14,742 nucleotides of DNA from JBFKAV01 sp041621405 (GCA_041621405.1 JBFKAV010000090.1:1-14742), one strand, 5' to 3'; numbered from the stretch's first letter, positions 6,620 through 14,552 are shown. Notes: generated by a model from the sequence alone, not told the origin. Program-made: numbers and translations.

Positions 6620-6756
6620 TGAAATCGCCCCCGTGAAATCGTCCTGCGGCAAGCCTGCCAGACGTGGGCGGGCAAGTCCATGGAATGAGGTCGCGGTGAA
6701 CTACCAAATCTTGTGTCTCAAGCGTGACAATGCCCCTAGGAAATCGTATAAAATCG
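6620..6756. repeat. four AAATCG repeats in the dsrE-gyrB spacer
   Basis: AAATCG occurs at 6622-6627 and 6636-6641 (inside two TGAAATCG copies with a 14-base period) and at 6741-6746 and 6751-6756 (10-base period). The second pair brackets the gyrB -10 box, giving AAATCG-TATA-AAATCG. The first pair abuts the dsrE-like start codon. Such A/T-rich hexamers are scarce in this G+C-rich window. They may be binding sites for a regulator of both divergent genes, or simply reflect local AT-richness. Confidence 0.4.
6724..6752 (+). promoter_or_regulatory. gyrB promoter (sigma70 type)
   Basis: GTGACA (6724-6729) and TATAAA (6747-6752) are separated by exactly 17 bases; each hexamer matches the consensus at five of six positions. 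Transcription would begin near 6759, giving a leader of about 22 bases before the gyrB ATG at 6782. This is the best promoter in the window. A hyper-AT -10 region flanked by G/C-rich DNA fits the supercoiling-sensitive control known for gyrase genes, but that control is not shown by the sequence. Confidence 0.7.
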
Positions 6757-6781
6757 ACACCTAAGGCAGGACTGCACGAGC

Positions 6782-9199
6782 ATGGCAGAAAACGCGCGCG
6801 CCCCGGAAGACTACGGCGCGGAATCCATCAAGGTTCTCAAGGGATTGGAGGCCGTGCGGAAGCGGCCGGGCATGTATATCGGGGATACCGATGACGGCTC
6901 GGGGCTGCACCACATGGTCTACGAGGTCGTCGACAACGGGATCGACGAGGCCCTGGCCGGTCACGCGACCGAGGTGAAGGTCAAGATCCACGCCGATCAC
7001 AGCATCTCGGTAAGCGACAACGGGCGCGGGATTCCGGTGGACATCCACAAGGGCGAAGGGGTCTCGGCGGCCGAGGTGATCATGACCCATCTCCATGCCG
7101 GGGGTAAGTTCGACCAGAACGCCTACAAGGTCTCCGGCGGGCTCCACGGCGTCGGCGTCTCGGTGGTGAACGCGCTTTCCGAATGGCTGGAGCTTCGCAT
7201 CTGGCGCGACGGCAAGGAGCATTTCGCCCGTTTCGAGAAGGGCTTCACGGCGGAGCACCTGAAGGTCGTTGGTGATGCGGGCGGCCGCAAGGGCACCGAG
7301 GTGCGGTTCCTCGCCTCGCTCGATACGTTCTCGAACCTCGACTACCAGTTCAAGACGCTCGAGTCGCGGCTCAGGGAGCTCGCCTTCCTGAACTCGGGCG
7401 TGCGGATCACGCTCGAGGACGAGCGCTCGGCCGATCCGATAAGGGCGGAGCTCTTCTACGAGGGGGGCGTGCGCGAATTCGTGCGCTACCTCGACCGTTC
7501 GAAGACGCCGCTCATCCCCGAGCCGATCTTCATGATCGGCGAGCGCGACGGGATCGGCGTGGAAGTGGCGATGTGGTGGAACGACAGCTACCACGAGACG
7601 GTGCTGCCGTTCACCAACAACATCCCCCAGCGCGACGGCGGCACGCACCTGGCGGGCTTCCGGGGCGCGCTGACGCGGTCGATCAACCTCTATGCGCAGG
7701 CCTCGGGGATCGCCAAGAAGGAGAAGGTGAGCTTTACCGGCGACGACGCGCGCGAGGGGCTGACCTGCGTTCTGAGCGTGAAGGTGCCTGACCCGAAGTT
7801 TTCCTCCCAGACCAAGGACAAGCTGGTCAGCTCCGAAGTGCGGCCATCGGTCGAGAACCTGGTCAACGAGAAGCTTTCCGAGTGGTTCGAGGAGCATCCC
7901 CAGGAGGCCCGTCTGATCGTCGGCAAGATCATCGAGGCGGCCTTGGCACGGGAAGCGGCGCGGAAGGCGCGGGAGCTGACGCGGCGAAAGACGGCGATGG
8001 ACGTGGCCTCGCTGCCGGGCAAGCTCGCCGACTGCCAGGAGCGCGACCCGGCGAAGTCGGAGATCTTCCTGGTGGAAGGTGACTCGGCCGGAGGCTCGGC
8101 CAAGCAGGGCCGCAGCCGCGCGAACCAGGCGGTGCTGCCGCTCAGGGGCAAGATCCTGAACGTGGAGCGGGCGCGGTTCGACCGGATGCTGTCCTCCCAG
8201 GAGATCGGCACGCTGATCACCGCGCTCGGGACGGGCATCGGCCGCGACGAGTTCGACCTTGGCAAGCTCCGCTACCACAAGGTCGTGATCATGACCGACG
8301 CAGACGTGGACGGGGCGCATATCCGGACGCTCCTGCTGACGTTCTTCTTCCGGCAGATGCCGGAGCTCATCGAGCACGGCCATCTCTTCATCGCCCAGCC
8401 GCCGCTCTACAAGGTCGCGCGCGGCAAGTCGGAGGTCTACCTCAAGGACCAGGCGGCGTTGGAGGACTACCTGGTGCAGCAGGGGATCGAGGGCGCGGTC
8501 CTGCGCCTGAAATCTGGCGAGGAGATCGCCGGGGCCGACCTGGCGCGCCTCGTCGAGGCGACGCGGTCCTTCCGGCGGGTGCTCGAGGCCTTCCCGACGC
8601 ATTACCCGCGCCACATCCTCGAGCAGGCGGTCCTGGCCGGCGCGTTCGATCCGGGGCGGGCGGATGCGGACCTGCAGGGCGTGGCCGACGCGGTGGCGAG
8701 GCGGCTCGACCTCGTGGCGGTGGAATACGAGCGCGGCTGGACCGGGCGGGTCACCCAGGATCACGGGATCCGGCTGGCGCGGGTGCTGCGCGGCGTGGAG
8801 GAGATCCGCACGCTCGACGGCGCAGTGCTGCGCTCGCCCGAGGCGCGCAAGCTCTCGGAGGTGTCGGGCGAGACGCGCGAGGTCTACCGCGAGCCCTCCC
8901 GCCTGGTGCGGAAGGACCGGGAAGTGCCGGTGCACGGGCCGACCGAGCTCTTGCAGGCGATCCTCGACGAGGGCGAGAAGGGGCTGTCGCTGCAGCGCTA
9001 CAAGGGACTCGGCGAGATGAACCCGAGCCAGCTCTGGGAGACGACGCTCGACCCCGAGGCGCGGGTGCTGCTGCAGGTGAAGATCGACGATCTGGCCGAG
9101 GCCGACGACATCTTCACCAAGCTCATGGGCGACGTAGTCGAGCCACGGCGGGAATTCATCCAGTCGAACGCGCTGAGCGTGGCGAACCTCGATTTCTGA
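6782..9199 (+). CDS. gyrB: DNA gyrase subunit B
   Basis: GyrB is the ATPase subunit of DNA gyrase (GyrA2GyrB2), which introduces negative supercoils ahead of and behind replication forks. The 805-residue product is full length (E. coli 804). The N-terminal GHKL ATPase domain shows VVDNGIDEALAG (49-60), DNGRGIPVD (79-87) and the lid segment KVSGGLHGVGVSVVNALS (116-133). The transducer region has QRDGGTHLAGFR (283-294). The TOPRIM domain carries EGDSAGGSAKQGR (432-444), PLRGKILNVE (453-462) and TDADVDGAHI (505-514). The tail contains QRYKGLGEMNP (738-748). The roughly 180 residues between these TOPRIM motifs and the tail fit the proteobacterial GyrB insertion. The ATG at 6782 starts a family-typical N-terminus, and GGA ten bases upstream is a weak ribosome site. 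The gene has its own promoter and is probably monocistronic. Confidence 0.98.
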   Translation: MAENARAPEDYGAESIKVLKGLEAVRKRPGMYIGDTDDGSGLHHMVYEVVDNGIDEALAGHATEVKVKIHADHSISVSDNGRGIPVDIHKGEGVSAAEVIMTHLHAGGKFDQNAYKVSGGLHGVGVSVVNALSEWLELRIWRDGKEHFARFEKGFTAEHLKVVGDAGGRKGTEVRFLASLDTFSNLDYQFKTLESRLRELAFLNSGVRITLEDERSADPIRAELFYEGGVREFVRYLDRSKTPLIPEPIFMIGERDGIGVEVAMWWNDSYHETVLPFTNNIPQRDGGTHLAGFRGALTRSINLYAQASGIAKKEKVSFTGDDAREGLTCVLSVKVPDPKFSSQTKDKLVSSEVRPSVENLVNEKLSEWFEEHPQEARLIVGKIIEAALAREAARKARELTRRKTAMDVASLPGKLADCQERDPAKSEIFLVEGDSAGGSAKQGRSRANQAVLPLRGKILNVERARFDRMLSSQEIGTLITALGTGIGRDEFDLGKLRYHKVVIMTDADVDGAHIRTLLLTFFFRQMPELIEHGHLFIAQPPLYKVARGKSEVYLKDQAALEDYLVQQGIEGAVLRLKSGEEIAGADLARLVEATRSFRRVLEAFPTHYPRHILEQAVLAGAFDPGRADADLQGVADAVARRLDLVAVEYERGWTGRVTQDHGIRLARVLRGVEEIRTLDGAVLRSPEARKLSEVSGETREVYREPSRLVRKDREVPVHGPTELLQAILDEGEKGLSLQRYKGLGEMNPSQLWETTLDPEARVLLQVKIDDLAEADDIFTKLMGDVVEPRREFIQSNALSVANLDF

Positions 9200-9206
9200 G
9201 GCTCGA

Positions 9207-9254
9207 CGGGCGGGCGGAATGCGGTAATCTCGCCTGCCCGGGTAGTAGCAGGCG
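9207..9254 (+). terminator. hairpin after gyrB with a competing alternative stem
   Basis: CGGGCGGGCG (9207-9216) pairs with CGCCTGCCCG (9231-9240) over a 14-base loop, nine pairs plus one G-U, starting eight bases after the gyrB stop. There is no T-run, so efficiency as a terminator is uncertain. The right arm's first seven bases, CGCCTGC (9231-9237), can instead pair perfectly with GCAGGCG (9248-9254). The two stems exclude each other, as in an attenuator. Confidence 0.4.
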
Positions 9255-9356
9255 ATGCGCAGCTTTCGGTCGCCTTGCCGCGCGGACGGGGATGTCTCGC
9301 GGCGTGTCGGCCAGGGCTATGGTCGCGATGCTGCACTGGCAAGTGGTGCTGCCTTG

Positions 9357-10043
9357 ATGAGGTTCCGACTGACGCCGGCCCGGCTCGCCTTGCTGCTCCT
9401 CGGCATCGACCTCCTGCTGATTGTCATCTACGTCGTCGTCGCCGCCGGGACCGGCCTCTCGGAGTACCGTGGGCGCTGGTACGTCGGCGCCACCAACGGC
9501 GTGGCAAGCCACTGGGGCTATCTCAAGTGGCTGGTGACGGCCGCGGTGTTGGCGCTGGTTTGGTTCCGCGAGCGGCAGGCGGCCTACCTGGCCCTGGCGG
9601 CGGTTTTCCTGATCCTCTGGTACGACGACATCTACGAGCGCCACGAGGCCTTCGCCAGCTTCCTGGCGCGGCATGATGTGACACAGGATTCGCTGCTGCT
9701 GCGCGCTCAGGACTACGGCGAACTGATCGCCTTCGCGCTGCTCGGCCTTCTCACACTTGCGATCCTGCGCTGGGGCTACCTGCGCTCGTTGCCCGCGGCC
9801 CGGCGCGACGTTCTGGAGTTCGTCGTGCTGCTCGCGGTCCTGGCGGTCTTCGGGGTCGGCGTCGACATGGCCGACATCGCCTTTGAGCGGCTCGGGGTGA
9901 GCGGCCCACCCACCCTGGTGGCCTTCGCGGTGGTCGAGGATGGCGGCGAACTGGCGATCGGGTCGCTGACCGTCGCCAAAGCCGTGCAGATCTGGGTGCG
10001 CGGTCGCGGCGAATCGCGGCAGGCGGGCGGCCACGCGGGATAG
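9357..10043 (+). CDS. Multi-pass membrane protein of unknown function with intramembrane acidic residues
   Basis: I do not recognise the family. The 228-residue product has hydrophobic segments at about 9-30, 55-71, 74-90, 119-138 and 152-171, plus a weaker one around 185-213. Acidic residues sit at or inside the helix ends: D90, D91 and E94 after helix 3, D119 and E122 in helix 4, D170 and D173 after helix 5, and E195 and E199 near the end. This could form a metal, proton or small-molecule site, which is inference. The frame is open back to ATG 9255, but those 34 codons are Arg/Gly-rich and non-hydrophobic. I prefer ATG 9357, directly before the first helix, though neither start has a clear Shine-Dalgarno. 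It lies 157 bases after gyrB and 135 bases before the glycerate kinase, with dyads in both gaps, so it may be transcribed alone. Confidence 0.75.
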   Translation: MRFRLTPARLALLLLGIDLLLIVIYVVVAAGTGLSEYRGRWYVGATNGVASHWGYLKWLVTAAVLALVWFRERQAAYLALAAVFLILWYDDIYERHEAFASFLARHDVTQDSLLLRAQDYGELIAFALLGLLTLAILRWGYLRSLPAARRDVLEFVVLLAVLAVFGVGVDMADIAFERLGVSGPPTLVAFAVVEDGGELAIGSLTVAKAVQIWVRGRGESRQAGGHAG

Positions 10044-10093
10044 ACGCGGCGTGGCCCACGGGCGGTCTCGGGCGAAACATCGGCCAGCGAAAT

Positions 10094-10130
10094 GGGCCGG
10101 AGGCAGCGCCCGACGCATGGATTCCGGCCC
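10094..10130 (+). terminator. hairpin between the membrane protein and the glycerate kinase
   Basis: GGGCCGGA (10094-10101) pairs perfectly with TCCGGCCC (10123-10130) across a 21-base loop. No T-run follows, so it is a weak terminator candidate. A second small stem, GTCGG/CCGAC (10144-10148 with 10155-10159), lies just upstream of the kinase ribosome binding site. Confidence 0.35.
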
Positions 10131-10178
10131 GATTCTCCCCTAAGTCGGCGGGCACCGACATCTCGCGAAAGGTCGAGC

Positions 10179-11435
10179 ATGACCGACCCCCGGAACTTCC
10201 TTCGCGACCTCTTCGACCGCGCCGTCGAGGTGGCCGACCCGATGCGGAGCCTCGCCGCCCATCTGCCGGAGAAGCCGACGGGCCGGGTCGTGGTGGTGGG
10301 CGCCGGCAAGGCCTCGGCGCGGATGGCCGAGGCGGTGGAGGCGGCCTGGGGGCCCTGCGAGGGGCTGGTCATCACCCGCTATGGCTACGGTCGGCCCTGC
10401 CAGGGGATCGAGATCGTCGAGGCGGCGCACCCGGTGCCTGACGCGGCGGGGGCGGCGGCGACGGCGCGGCTGCTGGAGCTTGTCGGGGGCCTCGGCGAGG
10501 GGGACTTCGTGCTGGCGCTGATCTCGGGCGGCGGCTCGGCGCTCATGGTGGCGCCGGCCGACGGCATCGCGCTGGCCGAGAAGCAGGCGCTGACCGAGGC
10601 GCTTCTTGCCAGCGGCGCGCCGATCGGCGAGATCAACGGCATCCGCAAGCAGATCTCCGCGGTGAAGGGCGGACGGCTTGCCGCGGCGGCATACCCGGCG
10701 CGGACGCTCGCGCTGATGATCTCGGATGTGCCGGGGGACGACCCGGCCGACATCGCGAGCGGCCCGACGGTCGGCCATGGCGGCGACGCGGCGCGGGCGC
10801 TGGCTTCGCTGGAGCGCTGGGGCGTGGCCCCGCCGCCGGCGGTCGCGGCGTTCCTCGAGGCGGGCGGAGACCCGCTGGGCCCGGATGACCCGCGCCTCGC
10901 GCGCGTCGAGAACCGGGTGATCGCGGCGCCTGCGCAGTCGCTGGCGGCGGCGGCCGAGATGGCGCAGCGCGCCGGGGTCGAAGTGCGGATGCTCGGCGAT
11001 GCCATCGAGGGCGAGGCGCGCGAGGTGGCGGCGGCGCAGGCGGCGATGGCGCTTGAGATCGACGCCGGGCTGGGGCCGGAGGACGCGCCGGTGCTGCTCC
11101 TCTCGGGCGGCGAGTTGACGGTGACGCGGCGGGGGGCGGGCGTCGGCGGGCCGAATGCCGAGTTCTGCCTGGCGCTCGCGCTGGCTCTGAAGGGTGCAGA
11201 GGGGATCCACGCGCTCGCCTGCGACACCGACGGGGTGGACGGGGCGGCCGAGGTGGCGGGCGCAATCGTGGGGCCGGATACCCTGGCCCGCGCGGCGGCA
11301 TTGGGGCTGGACCCGCGGGCGGCGCTGGAGGCGAACGACGCGCATTCCTTCTTCGGGCGGATCAAGGACCAGGTGGTGACCGGGCCGACGCTGACCAACG
11401 TCAATGATTTTCGGGCGGTGCTGATCGGAAGCTAG
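10179..11435 (+). CDS. Glycerate 2-kinase, DUF4147/MOFRL type
   Basis: Enzymes of this family phosphorylate D-glycerate at C2 with ATP to give 2-phosphoglycerate, feeding glyoxylate, serine or tartrate carbon into lower glycolysis; relatives are GckA and proteins annotated TtuD or hydroxypyruvate reductase. The 418-residue product has the N-terminal DUF4147 domain with VVVVGAGKASARMAEA (37-52), ISGGGSALM (115-123), INGIRKQISAVKGGRLA (152-168) and ISDVPGDDPADIASGPTV (181-198). The C-terminal MOFRL domain has LLLSGGELTV (307-316), GGPNAEF (323-329), DTDGVDGA (349-356) and GPTLTNVNDFR (402-412). The frame is open to 10092, but ATG 10179 fits the family start and has AAAGG six bases upstream. The gene stands alone, between a hairpin-containing gap and the convergent metal transporter. 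Cytoplasmic. Confidence 0.93.
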   Translation: MTDPRNFLRDLFDRAVEVADPMRSLAAHLPEKPTGRVVVVGAGKASARMAEAVEAAWGPCEGLVITRYGYGRPCQGIEIVEAAHPVPDAAGAAATARLLELVGGLGEGDFVLALISGGGSALMVAPADGIALAEKQALTEALLASGAPIGEINGIRKQISAVKGGRLAAAAYPARTLALMISDVPGDDPADIASGPTVGHGGDAARALASLERWGVAPPPAVAAFLEAGGDPLGPDDPRLARVENRVIAAPAQSLAAAAEMAQRAGVEVRMLGDAIEGEAREVAAAQAAMALEIDAGLGPEDAPVLLLSGGELTVTRRGAGVGGPNAEFCLALALALKGAEGIHALACDTDGVDGAAEVAGAIVGPDTLARAAALGLDPRAALEANDAHSFFGRIKDQVVTGPTLTNVNDFRAVLIGS

Positions 11436-11545
11436 GCGCGGAAGAATCTTCGAAAGGTTAAGGGGAAGACCGCGGTTTTCTTCGAGAACGAATCGGATTC
11501 GCCGCAGAAGCCTCCTGCCTCGACAAATCATCGGCGGAATTTCGC
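11436..11545. terminator. convergent gap with dyads between the glycerate kinase and sitD
   Basis: This 110-base gap separates two convergent genes. GAAGACCGCGGTTTTC (11465-11480) is a 16-base dyad with one G-T pair, followed by TTC, and CGAATCGGATTCG (11489-11501) is a perfect 13-base dyad. GAAGAATCTTC at 11441-11451 is a third. All have very short centres, so they are poor classical hairpins. One or more may end transcription from either side. Three GANTC sites fall here (11444-11448, 11490-11494, 11496-11500). Confidence 0.35.
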
Positions 11546-12460
11546 TTACGCCGTCAGGCGCCGGCGCCTGGGTCCGACCAGGCAGGCGAGGGCCAAGATC
11601 GCGCCGGAGACGGTGGCGATCATGCCGGCGGCGCTGACCGCGTCCTCGGCGCCGAGCCAGAGCGGGCCGTAGCCGGCCAAGAGGTAGCCCAGGAGCGCCG
11701 AGGCGACCGCGAAGCCGAGCGACCAGGCGACCTGGATGGGCAGGCGGTCGGTCATCAGGCGCGCGGCGGCGGGCGGGCAGATGAACATGGCGATGACGAT
11801 GATCGAACCGACCGCGTCGAAAGCGGCAACGGCGGCTATGGCGGCGACGGTGACCAGCGCCAGACCGAGGAGGCCGGTCGGGATGCCCTGCGACCGGGCG
11901 AAGCCTTCGTCGAAAGTGGCGATGGCGAGCGGGCGCCAGAGCAGCGCGGTGAAGACCACTGTGAGGAGGGTCGCCGCGGCGATCCGCGCAAGCTCTGGCG
12001 GAAGGCCTGCCAGCGCCGCGGGGTCAGTGAGCGAGGACCAGCCCTCGGCCTCGATCCAGATCAGGCTTTCGAGGTTGCCGTAGAGCGCGTGCTCGACGTC
12101 GAGATGGACGCTCGAGGTGTCGGAGAGGTCGAGCAGCAGCACCCCGGCGGCGAACATCGAGGTGAAGACCACGCCCATCGCGGCGCCGGGCTCGATCCGG
12201 CCGAGGCGGCGGACGGCCTCGATCAGGGCCACCGCGACGAGGGCGGCGGCGGCGGCGCCAAGGAGCATCGGCACCGAGGTCACTGTGCCGGTGACGAGGA
12301 AGGCCGCGACGATGCCCGGCAGCACGACGTGGCTGATCGCGTCGCCGAGCAGCGCCTGGCGGCGCAGCAGGAGGAAGTTGCCCGGGAGCGTGCAGGCCAC
12401 GGCGGCCAGCGTGCCGATCAGCATCGGCACCAGCGAGAGGATGACGAACTCGGCGCCCAT
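11546..12460 (-). CDS. sitD: Metal ABC transporter permease (ABC-3 family)
   Basis: This is an inner-membrane permease of the Sit/Mnt/Znu class importing Mn2+, Fe2+ or Zn2+. The 304 residues show the family pattern: an N-terminal helix, then LLRRQALLGDAISHVVLPGI (31-50), helices at about 65-80, 94-112, 160-178, 196-212 and 216-236, and PPAAARLMTDRLPI (229-242) at the usual site near the ATPase contact. Its ATG overlaps the sitC stop by one base (TAATG), with GGGGAG ten bases upstream, so translation is probably coupled. It is the last gene of the operon and ends in the convergent gap before the glycerate kinase. The gene name is by operon position; metal specificity cannot be read from the permease. 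Confidence 0.9.
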   Translation of the reverse strand: MGAEFVILSLVPMLIGTLAAVACTLPGNFLLLRRQALLGDAISHVVLPGIVAAFLVTGTVTSVPMLLGAAAAALVAVALIEAVRRLGRIEPGAAMGVVFTSMFAAGVLLLDLSDTSSVHLDVEHALYGNLESLIWIEAEGWSSLTDPAALAGLPPELARIAAATLLTVVFTALLWRPLAIATFDEGFARSQGIPTGLLGLALVTVAAIAAVAAFDAVGSIIVIAMFICPPAAARLMTDRLPIQVAWSLGFAVASALLGYLLAGYGPLWLGAEDAVSAAGMIATVSGAILALACLVGPRRRRLTA

Positions 12461-13662
12461 TAGGCCGGCACTCCCCTGGGCGCGAGGCGGGCGTCGATCT
12501 CGGCGAGCTCGTCGGGGGTGAGCACGGTCTCGATCGGGCGCAGCCCGTCATAGAGCGCGGCGGAGGGCTCGAAATCGGGGTCGCTGCGGGCGAGCGCCCA
12601 GCGGGCCTCGTCGAGGAGCGCCTTGGCGGCTTCGGCGCGGCCTTCTTCGGTCGCCACGCCGTCAGGGCGGGCGAGGCCGGCGCGGTTGAGGAGGCGCAGC
12701 GTGTAGCGCTCGTAGATCGGCTGGCCCTGGGCGAGGGCCAGAAGGCCCTGGCGGAGATGCACCGCGCGGCGGGTGCGGAGGTGGCGGAGACCAGCGGCGA
12801 GGAGCCCGCGCCGCGGGGCGGCGAGGAGCGAGGCAGTGAAAAGCGCGGCTGCCGTGAGTACCACGAGAGGGCCCGTGGGGAGCGCCGGGGCGGAGGCCGA
12901 GAGCGCGGCGCCGACATAGCCCGAGAGCCCGCCGAGAACCGCCGCGAGCGCCGCCATGGCGCCGCTGCGGTCGGTCCAGAACCGGGCGGCGGCAGGGGGG
13001 ATGATGAGGAGCGCGACGATCAGGATCAGGCCGACGACCTTGAGCCCGATGAGCGTGACCGCGAGCGCCAGCGCCATCAGCGCGAGGTCCGTGGCCTTGA
13101 GGTTCTGCCCGGCGGCGGCGGCGAAGCCGGGATCGAAGGCGGCGGCGGTCATCGGCCGGCGCAGGAGCAGGACGAGGGCGAGGGTGAGGGCGCCGCCGCC
13201 GGCGATGAGCAGCGCGTCGGAGCGGAGCATTCCCGCGGTGGCGCCGAGGAGGAAGCCCTCGAGGCCGGCCTGGCGGCCGGTGTCGAGGGTCTGGATCACG
13301 GTGAGAATCACGATGCCGAGGCCGAAGAACACCGAGAGCACGGCGCCGATGGCGGCGTCCTCGGGGAGCCTCGTGCGGGTGGCGATCCAGTGCACGGCAA
13401 GTAGCCCGAGGCCCGCGGAGACGGCGGAGCCGAGGAGCAGCCCCGCGAGCGCGCGGCCGTCGAGGCCCAGCGCCGTCATCGCGATGAAGGCGAGCCCGAT
13501 GCCGGGCAGCGTGGCGTGGCTGATCGCGTCGGACAGGAGCGCGCGCTTGCGCAGGAAGAGGTAGGTGCCGGTCGCCCCGGCGGAGAGGCCGAGCAGCGCG
13601 GCGCCGATCGCCACCAGCGTGGCATTGTAGCCGAGCTGCAGGGTGAGCGCGTCGAACAGCAT
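12460..13662 (-). CDS. sitC: Metal ABC transporter permease with a DtxR/MntR-like C-terminal extension
   Basis: Residues 1-282 form an ordinary ABC-3 permease: FLRKRALLSDAISHATLPGI (36-55), helices at about 13-36, 71-92, 104-124, 150-168, 192-222 and 236-282, and IIPPAAARFWTDRSG (220-234). The 400-residue product is about 115 residues longer than typical single permeases. The extra cytoplasmic part (284-400) is Arg-rich at first (RHLRTRRAVHLRQG), then reads like a winged helix (LLALAQGQPIYERYTLRLLN, 307-326, and GVATEEGRAEAAKALLDEA, 335-353). It ends IETVLTPDELAEIDARLAP (377-395) and GVP, which resembles the metal-binding and dimerisation helix of DtxR/MntR (VEHVLTPE-like). The expected His after the conserved Glu is replaced by Thr (E378, T379), so metal sensing may be lost. 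The ATG overlaps the sitB stop (TGATG), which favours coupled translation. Confidence 0.9.
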   Translation of the reverse strand: MLFDALTLQLGYNATLVAIGAALLGLSAGATGTYLFLRKRALLSDAISHATLPGIGLAFIAMTALGLDGRALAGLLLGSAVSAGLGLLAVHWIATRTRLPEDAAIGAVLSVFFGLGIVILTVIQTLDTGRQAGLEGFLLGATAGMLRSDALLIAGGGALTLALVLLLRRPMTAAAFDPGFAAAAGQNLKATDLALMALALAVTLIGLKVVGLILIVALLIIPPAAARFWTDRSGAMAALAAVLGGLSGYVGAALSASAPALPTGPLVVLTAAALFTASLLAAPRRGLLAAGLRHLRTRRAVHLRQGLLALAQGQPIYERYTLRLLNRAGLARPDGVATEEGRAEAAKALLDEARWALARSDPDFEPSAALYDGLRPIETVLTPDELAEIDARLAPRGVPA

Positions 13663-14486
13663 CAGACGGCGCGGAGCGCGAGCTCGCCGATGTGGGCGGT
13701 GGCCAGGCGGCCGCCGTAGGTGGCCTGCAGGTGCTCCTCGGTGAAGGCCTCGGCCAGCGGGCCCTCGGCCACCTTTCGGATGTTGAGGAGCACCGCGTGG
13801 GTGAAGTAGTCGCCGACCGTCGAGAGGTCGTGGTGGACGCAGACGACCGTCTTGCCCTCGGCGCGGAGCGATTTCAGCACCGAGATGATTGCGCGTTCGG
13901 TGGCGGCGTCGACGCCGGCGAAGGGCTCGTCGAGCAGGTAGAGGCTCGCGCGCTGCGCCAGCGCGCGGGCGAGGAAGACGCGCTGCTGCTGGCCGCCGGA
14001 GAGCTGGCCGATCTGGCGGCCGGCGAAGGCCTCCATGCCGACGCGGGCGAGGCAGTCCGCGGCGCGCTCGCGGTGATGGGCGCGGACGGGCCTGAGAAGG
14101 CCGAGCTCGCGGCTCATGCCCATCAGCACGACGTCGATCACGCGGGTCGGGAAATCCCAGTCGACGCTGGCGCGCTGGGGGACGTAGGCGATCTCGGAGC
14201 GGGCCTCGTCGAGCGGGCGGCCGTGGACGGTGACCGTGCCGGAGAGGCGCGGGACGATGCCGAGGGCGGCCTTGAGCAGCGTCGACTTGCCGGCGCCGTT
14301 CGGGCCGATGATCGCGGTCATCGAATGGGGCTCGACGGTGACGTCGACGGAGAAGACCGCGGGTTTGGCGCCGTAGGAGACGGTGAGGCCGCGGAGCGCC
14401 AGCGGGCTCGCCGAGAGATCCTCGGCGAAGGTCTGGCCGTCGGCGGCGGCGAGGGTGAGGCCGGATGGTTTGGGCATTCGGGGCAT
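13662..14486 (-). CDS. sitB: Metal ABC transporter ATP-binding protein
   Basis: This is the cytoplasmic ATPase that powers the SitC/SitD permease. The 274-residue product has Walker A GPNGAGKST (61-69), Q-loop YVPQR (Q104), the signature LSGGQQQR (162-169), Walker B LYLLDEPFAGVD (182-193) and H-loop VCVHHD (H218). The segment DWDFPTRVIDVVLMG (109-123) is typical of Mn/Zn/Fe importers. Three starts are possible: GTG 14522, ATG 14486 and ATG 14477. I use ATG 14486, which has AAGG just upstream; the protein begins to resemble the family only after that point. Its stop overlaps sitC by one base. A 166-base gap with hairpins separates it from sitA, so expression relative to the binding protein is probably reduced. 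Confidence 0.92.
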   Translation of the reverse strand: MPRMPKPSGLTLAAADGQTFAEDLSASPLALRGLTVSYGAKPAVFSVDVTVEPHSMTAIIGPNGAGKSTLLKAALGIVPRLSGTVTVHGRPLDEARSEIAYVPQRASVDWDFPTRVIDVVLMGMSRELGLLRPVRAHHRERAADCLARVGMEAFAGRQIGQLSGGQQQRVFLARALAQRASLYLLDEPFAGVDAATERAIISVLKSLRAEGKTVVCVHHDLSTVGDYFTHAVLLNIRKVAEGPLAEAFTEEHLQATYGGRLATAHIGELALRAV

Positions 14487-14552
14487 CAGCCTTGGGCCGC
14501 GGTGATGCGGCGCCTGGGGCACCGGCGCGACGGAGGGGCGCTGCCAACCCGC

